In this document: positions 44,745 to 56,912 of the stretch, piece after piece
Position numbering within the stretch: position 1 is the first letter of the stretch
Layout of the letters: every line of letters starts with the position of its first letter
Source: Nyssa sinensis
Taxonomy: Eukaryota > Streptophyta > Magnoliopsida > Cornales > Nyssaceae
NCBI GenBank assembly: GCA_008638375.1
Contig: CM018036.1
Span: 8,183,892 to 8,247,891 of the forward strand
Reading direction: 5' to 3'
DNA: 64,000 bases
The notes under the pieces: generated by a model
What the model was told of the DNA's origin: nothing
Seen by the model: the letters and a program-made list of their open reading frames with translations, nothing else
Databases searched by the model: none
Translations under genes and position numbers: made by a program

Positions 44745-47700
44745 TCAAGCATCAGCAGCCTTCTCTGCATGTGCAACCTCCTCCTCAGCTGAACCTAATT
44801 TTGCATACTTTGCTTTGTAATCATGCACAGCTGCCTTTATGGCATCCTCAGCGAGCATGCTGCAGTGCAGCTTTACAGGCGGAAGGGAGAGATGTTTTGC
44901 AATTTCCCTGCAATATCATCAAAATCACACCATTTTAGAAGGCCGAAAACCAGGCATTAATTTGAAGTCTTCTTCTGAAGCTTTCAAAGTGAATAAATTA
45001 AGGGTGTTGCAACAGTCTGCATGCTCACTACTCAACCCAAAACACAACTGGTACAGAAAACAACAGAGGCAGCTCTCTACAGGGAGAAAAAGGCAACTAA
45101 AACAGGCACTTTGGACACATCTAGTAGGAAACTTATCCGCCATTTATGAAGAATAGTACAAATAACAACTCACATCTACAACAGCGGTATTCATAGTGGA
45201 AGGTGAAAACAAGAAAACATCAAAATCAGGATACAAATACAAAAGGTTCTCTTTCATTTCATTTTATGTACAAGTTTATATAGCACATCCATTACAACAT
45301 CCACCATGAACCGAATTCAACATTTCCCTATAAATATGAAATTGCTCAGTGGAAAATCTAAGATTCCTGCACTCGTGTACACACATCCATTCAAACAATG
45401 GAGTAACAAAAGAAGGATCCCAGTCTCAACTCAACTCAATCACACTCCACAATTTAATAAATGATATGATGCTTTGTCCATAATTGCAAAATGAAAACTT
45501 GATTATTAGTTAATTTCACACTGCACTAAATCCAAAAGTCTTATTATCATAAACCTGAATTCAGGCACTCCATTCCCACGGAGGACTTTGATCAACACCC
45601 ACCACATACAGTGTATAATAAACAAAAAGAGGGCCTTATTATCCTTTTATTTTTTAGTGCGCGTTAAGCAAATATTCAATCAAAGGCTTCCAAGCTAACA
45701 TTTTGTGTTCCAAGAAATTCATGGATTGCTAATCACCAAAATATAAATGGTGTCGGTTAAAAAGATCTCTCAGCGAATTCGTTCACCGGTATGAAGATCA
45801 CACACACACACAGAGCTAATAGGTCACAGATATGAAACCATTCCTCAAGAAAATCAACCCATGCTGATCCAAATTCTAAAGGCAGAACACTAAAATCAAC
45901 CCATGCTGATCCAACTTCATGCACAATCGTGTAATCACAAAGCTATAAAATTTCTATTAAGTTGTGAAAAAAATCCAAGGTACAAGCCAACACTTATAAT
46001 TAATAAGCATGGGAGATACAAAATTTATTAATTATTAAAATTATTAGTTATTAAGTTTTCATATACTTTCATTAATCAAAAATTATTCCTTATATCTATA
46101 TGATTTTCAATGCAAAAAGAAAACCTTATATGAAAATTTTCAATGACATATCAATCTTTCATAAAAAAAAATACATATAATGTTTCAAGTTTCAACTAAA
46201 GTTATTTCAAAAAAAAAAATCTTAATCAAAAAGTGTTCCTTGTATGTATATGATTTTTAGTGCAAAAAGTAAACCTTATATGAAACATTTTAACGACATT
46301 TCAATCTTTCATAAAAAATAAATATAATGTTTTAAGTTTTAACTTAAGATATTAAAAAAAACTCTTAATGTCCTTTTGAACTAAATAAGTTGCATTTTCT
46401 ACGCTTGCTATGTCGTAATTTTTCCCATTTATAATACTTTTACCCCACTTATGTAGAATTAATAAATATAACTATCAAAACATTTCATAAATGAAACATA
46501 CATATAAGTATATATATGAATACTTTATCTCTTTTATAATTAATATTATAAAGGGAAAGTATTAATTATTAGGTAATAAAATTATTAATTATCCACCATA
46601 AAACCAAGTTGTTCCCTAAAAATGTATTAATTAGTAGAGATTATTAACTTATTAAATATTAATTATAAAAGGCTCAATTGTATCTAGTTAACATGAATTA
46701 TCAAGCATGCATTCAGGCAAACTGGATACAATAAATCTAACACAAATTTTTTCTTTTAAAAAATAAGGAAAAAAAATAAAGAAAGAGGGGGGTGAAATAC
46801 TTTGTTAAAACCTATAAGTGAGATATATGCATTTAAGAGCACCCAATGAGAAGCACACACTTACAAGAGGTATACAAATATGATAATGAGACTATTATTC
46901 TATATATAACATATACATGTATAGACATTTATGACAAATTTAAATTTCCTGTATGTCTTTGAGTTTTAACTTTCAAAATAATTATTGGTTCTTATGGAAG
47001 AATTAATATATTCTTATTACAAACAATCTATTTTTTAAAATTTATCAAATATTCAAATGTCTAAGTGATAATGTTAAAATTAGGACTGCCCACCCTCACG
47101 CAACTTGGCGTGAGTTCAATCCCCCTCCCCAAATTGTTGCATAAAAAAAAAAGTGATAATGTTAAAAATGAAACAAAGAAACTGAGAATTATGTTGCATA
47201 CTTGCATGAACATGGATTATGGATCAAATTGACACAATTTGTCCTCGTTGTATCTCAATATTCTTTAAGATACAATCCAACAACTTGAAACTCTAACTAT
47301 GAATTTTTTGACAAGTATACTATAGTGTTGTACTAAAAAAATTTGCTAGCGTCTAAAATGTCGATGACATAGAAACAGTATTTTGAAATATCTGAAAAGC
47401 ATACCACGTGTTAAAAATTCAAAAACTTAAATTCAATTTATGGTTATGTTTAGGAACGTGTTACCAGCAAATCTGCAAGAAATATCAATATCCAATAGTA
47501 CAAATACAAATAAGGTACGAAAACTACCAATACAATTCCTCTCTAAAAGTATATGTGCTTATTGCTGATTTACCTGTGTATTCTAATTATACCCACAGCT
47601 TCCTTTTTTTATATCAGTATATAACCACAGCTCCCTTTTCTACTTTCATGAAAAATGAAATACCACAGCAACGTATACAGTGAAGAACTAAAGTATCATG

Positions 47701-49764
47701 ATTGCTTTCAGATCTTTACTATTTTCTTTAATTGTTATCTTGGGATGTGGAAGACTAGAATCTCTAGTCTCTTGCTCCAGGAATTATCTCACGATGTTAA
47801 ATATCTAAGCCTTAGTTGCTACAATTAACCGTGAGTAACCAGAGATAAAGTTATGGAGATCACCAATCCAAATTTGTGCACTAGGCAACAAATTACTTGG
47901 CATTTTCATCAAGAAACAATCAACTCTCATCAATGGTAAGATACATCTAACTGCCAACACAGAACTGCTGGAACCACTTCACAATTACTTAACTACCATG
48001 CAATATTAAAATGAGGACTGCATATTAAAGGCACATGACATATCCTAGAAGCATCCTAGCACAATAATGCAAAGGAACACACACAGAATGAACCATCAAA
48101 GACTATAGAATAAATTAAATAATATAGATGTATTAGAGTCCGGGAAAAAAACTTACGTATTCTTGATTGATAGGACTTCCTCCATTTGTTTTCCCTTCAC
48201 CCATTCAGTAGCTGAAAAATAGAAAGCCAACAATTAGACTTATTCTCATTGCAAGTTTCAAACATAAAAAGGATTTGTGACAGCCACTGAATTTGAGTTG
48301 CCAGTACATTAGTTCAAGCTGTTGCTGAAAACAGTTCAAAATACAGGTTAGCAGATGATAATAATCAAGAGTCCACAACTAGGAATAAATACTATTGAAA
48401 AGCCACATGCTAATCTGTGATTGCTTTAAAAAAATCACAAAAGATAACAGTAACCCATAAAAAATTGAACATAAGAAATTTCAACAGCCCCCGTCAATCT
48501 GACTATTAGAGTATTGTCAGATCTGGATGCATCAAGAAAAGGTGGTGGAGTTCTTAGTTGCTTGGAAAAGCCAACTATATGCCAATTTGGACCTTGGCAG
48601 TCGTTACCATTTACCAACATTCGGCAGCAGTTAAGAACCATGTGAGTTGGAGGATAACTAGAAGGGATAATCTGACACTCAACATCCCCATCCCCAACAT
48701 CAAAACATGACAATAGTTCCATATGTCCTCTGACATTCAATTCAAACAAACTTCACAAGTAAATGCCATATTAGCATTCTATGTCTAATTGCAAACTTCC
48801 CCAAAAATCAACAATAAAAATATTTTAAAAATTCAACAGAAAGGGACAAGCAACCTATTGTGAAAAAATTGATAAAAATTTAAAGATTTATGTTATTCAT
48901 GTCTCCAGGTTGAGTAATCAAGCTGACAGGCATACGGGGTTCAGGACACGCATCCGGGGTTCAGGACAGCGAGGGTATTGAACAATTCAATAGGAAATCC
49001 TTTGAACAAATCAATAGGAAATCCCACATGATTGCAGTGTATCCTGGCTTATACAACCAGATTTCATTTAATGTACACCAAAACACCAACCAGCCACAGT
49101 AATCAAAGAAATTCAAAACACATTCCCAAACAGCACACCAATCAAACTCAGAAAACATCATTAACAGCCGCGAAATTCAATTATTTCCCCAATTAAATTC
49201 GGCATTTCAAACTAAACACGGCATTCAAGAAAATGAAATTAAAACAACTCGAGCAGGCTGTTCCACTATCACAAAACCCCCGTCTGTTTCCAGATAAAAA
49301 AAAAATTACAAAGAAATTTCAGGATTGCAGAAATTAATTTTTCCCCAGGTTTGAAATAAAATTCATCACGATATGCAAAAATAGCATAAACAATTTTTAT
49401 CATGAACTATATTGCCTTTTACATGAAAACAATCCTAGAAGTTTCATAAAATTGCAAGAGACTGACCTACGGAAGAAGAAGCAATCGCGGAACCGCAACC
49501 AAAGGTCTTAAAGCAGGCATCGACAATCTTCCCACTCGTGTCATCGACCTTGATCTGAAGCTTCATGACATCGCCACACGCGGGAGCACCAACAAGCCCC
49601 GTCCCGACCGTCGGATCGTTCTTGTCAAACGATCCAACGTTACGGGGATTGTTATAGTGATCGACAACCCTCTCGTGGTAGAATCGCGGCAGAACCTGCG
49701 TCGCAGGACATCGGGTCACCTGAAACCCAAGCCCTAAGAATCTCTTGGAAGCGAGCCTCAACAT
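44745..49764 (-). CDS. ISU1: Mitochondrial iron-sulfur cluster scaffold protein
   Basis: IscU-type scaffold on which the cysteine desulfurase (NFS1-ISD11) builds [2Fe-2S] clusters in mitochondria. Exons on the minus strand: 49467-49764, 48157-48211 and 44745-44907, with phases that join to 171 residues, the normal length. The N-terminus has an Arg-rich presequence, then FYHERVVDHYNNPRNVGSF. The cluster ligands are Cys63 and Asp65 (GAPACGDVM), Cys90 (FGCGSAIASSSV) and Cys133 (LHCSMLAEDA). LPPVK at 126-130 is the HSCB/HSP70 recognition motif. Intron 2 is long (3.25 kb) and AT-rich. Donors GTCAGT and GTAAGT and acceptors TTCAG and TGCAG are all canonical. No defects are seen. Confidence 0.96.
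46073..46365. repeat. Diverged tandem duplication, period about 150 bp
   Basis: TTAATCAAAAA...TTCCTT(A/G)TAT...GCAAAAAG(A/T)AAACCTTATATGAAA...TTTCAATCTTTCATAAAAAA occurs twice in order, starting near 46,073 and 46,223. Confidence 0.8.
47063..47167 (+). mobile_element. 5'-truncated SINE (71 bp) with 17-bp target duplication
   Basis: AAGTGATAATGTTAAAA is perfect at 47063-47079 and 47151-47167. The insert ends in an A-run and carries GGCGTGAGTTCAATCCCC, close to a pol III box B. It is GC-richer than its surroundings. Confidence 0.7.
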
Positions 49765-52662
49765 TTTTCCTCTTATCTTTCGAATTCGATTTCTTGGATG
49801 CGGTGATATATATGGAGGAAGGAGGCGGTTGTTTTGTCTTGAAGTGGTGAGTTGACAAGTGTCACAATCTTACCCGGAATATGGGAATAGATTTATTTAT
49901 AGCCATTAGCCAGTCAAGCTTATCCCAAGTGGAGAGAGAAATCTAAGTAAATTCTAGGGCTGCAAATTTGGGTGGGCTGGCCCTTGGTTGTTAATATTTT
50001 GGGCTGGCCCATCCTCTAATCTTTCTTTGTTGTCATTTTTTAGGAGCTTTTCTTGAGAGAGAGAGAGAGAGAGAGCAAATTTGTAAATTTATTACCACTA
50101 TTAGTTCAAGTGTGATAGTTTTTCATAATCTTCTTGCAAGATTGTTTGATAAATTAAGTTACACCAATCTTCCTTGTGCTTTACTCTTATTACATTGTGT
50201 CATAATAGGTTTAATTTACACGTTGAAGCCCAACTTGATCTAATAATTAGTTTTTAAGTCTCGAGTCTAATAAAGTATATTAGTGATTTCTTGTTAAACT
50301 CATTACTTGATGTAAGACTCCAAGCCCTACAAGTTACAAAACTTCAAAAATATGAATTTTTGACTGACAAATTAACTCAGTTTACAACTGATTGAAAATA
50401 ATGCTCACATCAAGGGGCAGGATCGAGAATTTACTTAGGGGGGGGAATTTTTTGCCCAATCTTTAATCATAAATTTAAAATTTTGGAAAGTATAAATTTT
50501 AATATTTATTAATAATATATTTGATAAGTAATCAAACTTACACATTAAACAAAAAGTCTAATAAAAAATTTCTTAAAAAAACCATAAACTTTCTGAAAAA
50601 TTCCAAAAAGTATATAGAAGGCCCATTAAAGGATGAAATCAAAGTTAAATTAAGGTTAAAAGTATAAAAATTTTAAACTTGGGGGTGGGGGGGAGAATAC
50701 AAATTATAAGGATATATTTTTAAAAAAAAAAAAATTGAGAGGGGTAATTGCTAATTGTCCCCTTTGGGCACATACTACCTTCATTCCAATCTCAAATTCA
50801 AAAAAGTAAAACTTGAACTCATAATCTCACGTAATACATATTGAAGAACTCAAAAGGGCTTAAAGGACACACTTTGAAACACATGAATTATCATAGTGCA
50901 GCCAAATTCGTCAAAGTATGGAATCAAATACACTTTGATTTATATAAAATATTTGCACTTAAAAATATATTATATAAATTCTTATGTAATGGCAAGTCAT
51001 GTGTCATGGAAATAAGTTAGGTTGGGTTGGGCTGAGCACCTATCTCAACGAGTCAAGGATTCTTTAAAAACAAGCACGAAGCCCACATCCAAAATAAGAA
51101 GAAAATCCAACAAAAATCCACAATACTGTCGACATCTGCTAGAAAATCTAGAACCTTTGGGGAATCAAAGGTTAGACCCACTTTACTTGCGCTGAACCGT
51201 TGGAGCCCTTATTCGTTCTTTCTTGCTCCTCGTATTTAGGGATTGCAATAGGAGGTTTGAGACAAAGGCTTCTTTCTTTAATTCCGTTATGCTAAATTTT
51301 TTTTTTAAACTCTATTTAAATCCCTTGATGGCCGGAAGCGAGTCTCCATTTATTTGTAAATTTTATTTATTTATTAAATTAATTTTGATTAACACATTTC
51401 AAACAAGACTTTACACGTGTTAAAATAAAAATTATATATGTCAATAGAAATTTAGTATAGTATTATTTTTTTGGTTCAAACATACAATTCTATCAAATTT
51501 GTCTTAAATTTTTGACATGAAACTAAAAAATATAAGTATAAATATTGATTACGTAATATAAAACTCTTTTTATTTTATTTTTATATAATCGGAATGTAAC
51601 GGGATAAAATTCTTTTGTTCCAAACCCTAAGAAGTTGACATAGCTTTCCCTAATGAACACATCCTATCAAAGGTTGGGTATCAGGAGTTTTTAATTGATT
51701 GAATTAAATTGTCATTCTTACTCATTCTAGATTATACATGTGAAAACCAACTTTTCTTATAATTCTTATTTATGTGCATGCAAAGTACCTTAATTTAAGT
51801 AGTAAAAACTTGTTATAAAAAAAGTATTAAAGACTTTTACTTTGCATTTAAATTGAAGGAATTAGAAGGAAAGGAGAAAGAAATGACAGCTTATTTTATA
51901 TTTTATGAAGTTTATGTGAGTTCATCTCAAATGATATAATGACTTTTATGATTTTAATATTTTATAAAATTTATGTGAAATATTGGCACGCATACGATGA
52001 TCTCATAAAATAATTCTTAAAGAAAGAAGAGGAGGAGGGAACGTCTTAAAAATCTATTTGCTAAAGTAATAAAATACAAAAAAAAAAAATGAAGATTAAA
52101 TAACCATTTTACCACTACAATTTTATATAAAAAAAATTAATATTTTAACTTTTTCTATATATTTACATAATTAAACAATAAATTCCTTTCACTTCTTTTC
52201 TGTTATCTTTCTCAAATAAGATAAGAGAGATTTTTCTCTCTCATGCAGCTATGCTATCCCTCTCGAGTCTTCACTAATAGTGTCCTTTCCCTCCCTTAAT
52301 AATATTTTGACGAGCTAAAAGGATTTCTTCCTCAGTTAGTCAACAAAATCCTAGAGCGACCTTTGAAAGTCTTGATTCACCCACAACAACAAAACAAAAT
52401 AAGATTGAAGAACATCAAAACGAAAAAGACGTTTAAGGCACTGAAGCAGTCAGTTTTGGACTCTTACATTCCTCATACTCTTGCCTGTCGAGTCAACTAA
52501 AACTTGAGGAAAAAAAAAATCTTCACAGAAAGAAGCACTAAAAAAACCTTTCCATCAAAGGCATATACTTAGAAGAAGTTGGATAAGCCTAGCTTAATGC
52601 TCTAGTTGATTCCCAGCCGCTGATCGCGCCAGCATTGATCGAGTCCTGGACCAGTGATCATT
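49765..52662. other. Spacer between ISU1 and the DOF gene
   Basis: The first ~150 bases are the ISU1 promoter and leader. A (GA)n tract lies at 50,056-50,075. The segment at about 50,400-50,770 has G-runs and C-runs at its ends (GGGGGGGG near 50,440; TCCCCTTTGGGCA near 50,760) and looks like an old repeat. No gene is supported. Confidence 0.45.
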
Positions 52663-53810
52663 TCATACTAATGGGTTTGTTGTGGATGATCCATAACCGT
52701 TCATCAAGCCAGTCCATGATCCCAGACCATTGAGATACCCAAAAGAGTCCTTCCCAGCATCAGAACAACCTTGATTATCTTGCAATTGAAGGGTCAAAAG
52801 CTTAGTGTTTGGCTTCACATCCATTGCATGATGATTCTCATGATTTCCTCCATATGGAAACATGAACCTCTGGCAAGTGTCCATGAAAGGTCCACCATTG
52901 TTGCCATCAATGGACATTCCAAATGGAGGAAAATTAGCTACCAATTCATGATTCATCTCACCTAGTGAACCCATTATACCTAACTCACCACTCCCCATGA
53001 AATCATAATTTCTTGAACTTCCAAGCAAAGTTTCATACTTACTCTCCATGAAATCCATAGGTCTAGGGTTTTCAAGAATGCCACTATAATTTCCAAGAAC
53101 CCCAAATTGGACATGATCGGGGAAAGAAAGCTGAAGATGGCTTGAATTTTCAGAAGTTGATGATCTGGGGTTTTGGTTAATTGATTGGTCATTTGATTTC
53201 TTGGAAGAAACCTTCTTGTTCTTTCTACATCCACCACCCACAGGGATGTTTCTGAGTGTCCCTCCTTTGGTCCAATACCTTCTGCAGGTCTTGCAGAAGT
53301 ATCTTGGTTGAGAGAGGCTGTAATTGTTGTAGTAACAAAACTTAGTGTGTGTTGAGTTACATCTTGGGCACTTGAGAGCTTGGTCATGTGGGGGCCTCAG
53401 CCTCCTCTCTATTAGGGGCCTTGAGCATGTGAGCATGTCCCCAGATGGTGAAGAAGAAGAATCCATTCCAGCCTCCTCGTGAATCCCACCCTAAAATTAT
53501 GAAAATGAGTCAGAATAATTGTCAACCAGAATGTCTGAAAGCTAAAATTACGGATTGGATACCTATAAATCATGTGAAACCCGTCACAAAAATTTGACCT
53601 TCACGGCTATTGCTACCTCTTACATAATACTAACAATAGCACAAAACTAGTTATAAGATACATTAGCTTCCGTATTTAGTGAAACTGCTTAACCTCTCTT
53701 CTTTCATCAACTGGATTATATATTTAAATTTAGTGTCATTAAGAGTGTGCAAAGAATAAGAGTTAAGACTTTGATTAATTAGTGTGTGTGTGTGTGTCTC
53801 TCTCTCTCTC

Positions 53811-53858
<48 letters not shown>

Positions 53859-54437
53859 TCCCTTTCATTTGATCAAAATAAGACAAGTAAGCTGATTGCC
53901 TGTTACCATTAACATATGCCACGACCCATTGAAATTACAGTCCCAGATCACTACATTTTGCTTCCATAATATTCAATTTTAAAAGTAAAAACACTCGTAG
54001 CCATGGGATTGCTTTGAGATTTAAATGTTTCTTTTGCTCATGATGACTTTGTATTGTCATCCTTTCACTTACTCCTACCATGTTGGCAATAAAAACATTA
54101 CAGAAATTAAATTGAGACCAAATTGAAACACGATCCACATAATGATTTCTTTATTTAATTTTTGGGTTAGCCATTCCATATCAAACTCATTATTGTGCTT
54201 TACAGGTTATTTAAAGGCACATATATATTGCACCCATCCATGGAAACGAAATCATCATAGAAAAATGAAGCCAAAATATGGGTGATGGTGAAGTACAAGA
54301 AGAAAAACATGGTGATATGTATATATATATAGAGAGAGAGAGAGAGAAAGAGAGAGAATCAAATTAACGCATGACATATATACCTGTAGCCAGTCTGATG
54401 AATCCATGCACACTTGCAGAGAAGTAAGAGTACCCAT
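52663..54437 (-). CDS. DOF-type zinc finger transcription factor, DOF5.6/HCA2-like
   Basis: Plant-specific nuclear transcription factor binding AAAG core sites. Exon 1 is 54384-54437 ([18 protein letters not shown]) and exon 2 is 52663-53490; they join in phase 0 to give 293 residues. The DOF finger spans about 57-110 with CPRC (Cys59, Cys62) and CKTC (Cys84, Cys87), followed by [20 protein letters not shown] and a basic KNKKVSSKK tail. The N-terminal [14 protein letters not shown] motif encoded by a tiny first exon is, as I recall, shared with Arabidopsis DOF5.6 (HCA2), which promotes vascular cell division. The function here is inferred. The 893-base intron carries a compound microsatellite. 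A shorter start at 53466 would lose the conserved motif. Confidence 0.93.
53782..53856. repeat. Compound (GT)n(CT)n(TA)n microsatellite in DOF intron
   Basis: Consecutive GT, CT and TA tracts within the single DOF intron. The TA run alone is about 40 bases and is likely highly variable. Confidence 0.92.
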
Positions 54438-54720
54438 TAAATAAAAACCAAACTATACGTAGCAACGCAGAAATTGCCTATAGCTAAATCTTCAATAACA
54501 CTGCATGTCACTCCTTCATTGTACAATTAATATGTGTGTGTATATATATATATATATATGTATATGAGTGAGAGAGAAGAGAGAGATTGGCAAAGAGAAT
54601 GGAGGGAGTGACTACCGATCAATAGTGAGAGAGAGAGAGAGATAGGGGGTTTTTCTGGGTTGGGAAGGGGAGGTGTGATGGTGAATATGAAGGTAGAAAA
54701 AGGCCGCGATTTCTGTTACC
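54438..54720 (-). promoter_or_regulatory. 5' leader and proximal promoter of the DOF gene
   Basis: On the minus strand this is CT-rich: plus-strand GAGAGA tracts at 54,568-54,590 and 54,627-54,643. (TA)n at 54,541-54,558 could include a TATA element. GA/CT tracts in leaders are common in plant developmental genes; no factor site is asserted. Confidence 0.4.
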
Positions 54721-56724
54721 GACAACTAATGTGGGTCCCAACACTGTCTGTCCACTGTCTCAAATCTCAATTATGGACCCCACACTTACCTCAGCTTGAC
54801 TAGATCGCTTGCCGGCCAACTAACGGCTGTGATGTCATTATTTCTCAATTGGGACAAAAACACAACCGTCGATTAACATATGATCTTTTAATTAAGATTT
54901 TCTACGTCAGAAATAACGGCGTCGTACTCTGATGTGACAGGACGTAGAATATTTGGGTCCTCGATAAAGAGAATCAAAATGAGCAAAACCGAAGAGCACT
55001 CCATTTGTGGGGACCCACTAGCTCGCCTCTTGAAGCAAAGGATAAATTCTCCGTCCCACGTGTCTCCTCCTCAGCCAGCCACGTGCACGCCTCTTTTCTT
55101 GTTTAGACCCCGTCCACACTGGTCCAGCTAATTTTCTATTTATGGAAACACGGTGAGAATTATTTCGTGCGGACCGTCGCATTACATTGAATAGCACGCT
55201 GGGTGTCTCACAGATTTAAATCTCTCATAAATTTTAAAATATTTATAAGCTATGGTGGTACAATAATATAATGTGGTGTGATAGACGATTTTATTAAATA
55301 ATTATTTTTTATGTATACTTTAATTTTCTCAAAATAAAAATTATAGATATTTTATTCAATTATTAAGCACGTATTCACAAAAATAAAATCTATTATTCAT
55401 AATACTCATTTGTAAATTCTAATCCTTATGTGAGAATAGATTATAAAATGAGACAATTATGATTAATGACGGTCTTAAAAGGGTAACAATCGTCTAATTG
55501 TTTTTTGACACTTTTTACCCTTTTTTTTTTTCGAGTATTTTTAAAAAAAAAAAAAACAAAATTAGGAAGTACATTCAAAAAAACAAAATGTTAAAGGGTT
55601 GAATTATGAAAAAATAAAAAAAAATATAATGAGAGTAACCAGAGTGAGAATTTTTGAAAGTCTCAGAGTATGTAAAGATGATCCACTGATGTAGAAAAAT
55701 TTACTAAGAACATTTCACCTGTAGCACGTTCAAATTTGAGTATTATGTAAAGGACATTGTTTAGCGAGGAACATGTGACTATTTAGTATGTGTGTGTCCC
55801 TAATTGACGTACGTTTCACAATTTATATATATAATATTCATATACTTCACATTAAATACTATCATCATTTGGGTTCACTAATATAACTCACCCTGTATGA
55901 AGTGTACCAAAATATAGTACCTAAAAGAGTAGCTCGATTGGAGCACCAAAAAGAAATAAGTGTTTAAAGAGTATGATGTCGTTGGTTCAATACTTGTTGA
56001 GCTCCTTTTGGAATACCATCCCCTTAAACAAAACTTTATGTCAAATAATTGTAAAATGAGACTCCGAATTTACGATCCGATCACATAATCAAAAAGTACG
56101 ACTGAGTTACCAAATATTTATTACATTTTAAATTTAAATAAACAACTTTACAAAACTCCAGGATTGTTGTAGTAGAATGTTGAAAGTTATGGTATATTAT
56201 TATACGAATTCAATATATTATGTGACAATGTGTTATTATATTTATATTTACTATACATAATATGTTATACTAAAAAAAATAAATCATATCACATATAATA
56301 ATATATTATTATCATATTAAATAACAGAACTATTCAAAAATAAAATAGCGAACGTTATCTGATAACTATAGAAAACGTGTGAAACACGCTTCAGTATGAA
56401 CAGCTCAGCCACAAAGTAAAATCGACATCAGGTTTGACAGTACAATAGACAAATTCCCTGCACTAACATACAAATCATTTCCTTCGCTTTTGGCTAAATC
56501 ATGACGATGAGGTATCTGATTCCATTGCCTTTTTAATTCGGGTAAGGATTTTCCCTTCTCTCTGTTCCAACCCTCGCCTCGTCCCTTACAAAATTTCCAT
56601 TTTTAAATATTGTTTCAAATTAACTGGAGTTAATCTAATAGATCATTCATATCTTCCTTAAAAACTTCAGAAAAATTTTGAATTTTCAGCTACTTAATGT
56701 CGAACTTTAAAAATTAATTATGTC
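54721..56724. other. Gene-poor spacer upstream of the DOF gene
   Basis: The first 400 bases are less AT-rich and contain several ACGTG cores (55,057-55,085), which are G-box/ABRE-like. The rest is AT-rich. A weak tRNA-like block lies near 55,925-56,020 (AGTAGCTCGATTGGAGCACC, then TTGGTTCAATAC). No gene. Confidence 0.4.
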
Positions 56725-56912
56725 ATGATTCTTTTCTTTCTCTAGTGTTTAATTTTTTATTTTATGAATGATGAGTTAGAGAGTATTTTCACACTTTAAA
56801 CTCTAACTACTAATGATCGATACAAAAATGAATCAAACTCGAGATATTTAAATTTTATTTTCAATATATTTACTATTCAGCTACACCTCCGAATGATCTT
56901 TTGTTCTCTAGT
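56725..56912 (-). mobile_element. SINE related to the copy at 22.45 kb
   Basis: CAAACTCGAGATATTTAAATTTTATTTT and TTTACTATTCAGCTACACCTCC follow the same order as in the 22,449 copy. Imperfect flanks, ATGATTCTTTTCTTTCTCTAGT and ATGATCTTTTGTTCTCTAGT, look like a diverged target duplication. Confidence 0.5.

Larger units (their letters stand above)
44908..48156 (-). other. ISU1 intron 2, AT-rich, with small repeats
   Basis: This 3.25 kb intron is much less conserved than the exons and contains no other gene. It includes a ~150-bp tandem duplication at 46,073-46,365 and a 71-bp SINE fragment at 47,080-47,150. Confidence 0.8.

Noticed and set aside
46073..46365. CRISPR-like or satellite array
   Set aside because: Only two diverged 150-bp copies; an ordinary tandem duplication in a plant nuclear intron.
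48435..48749. A 104-residue minus-strand frame in ISU1 intron 1
   Set aside because: No recognisable domain; inside an intron of a clear gene.
54934..55131. A 65-residue frame in the DOF upstream spacer
   Set aside because: Short, no domain, no splice or leader context; the region looks like promoter DNA with ACGTG cores.
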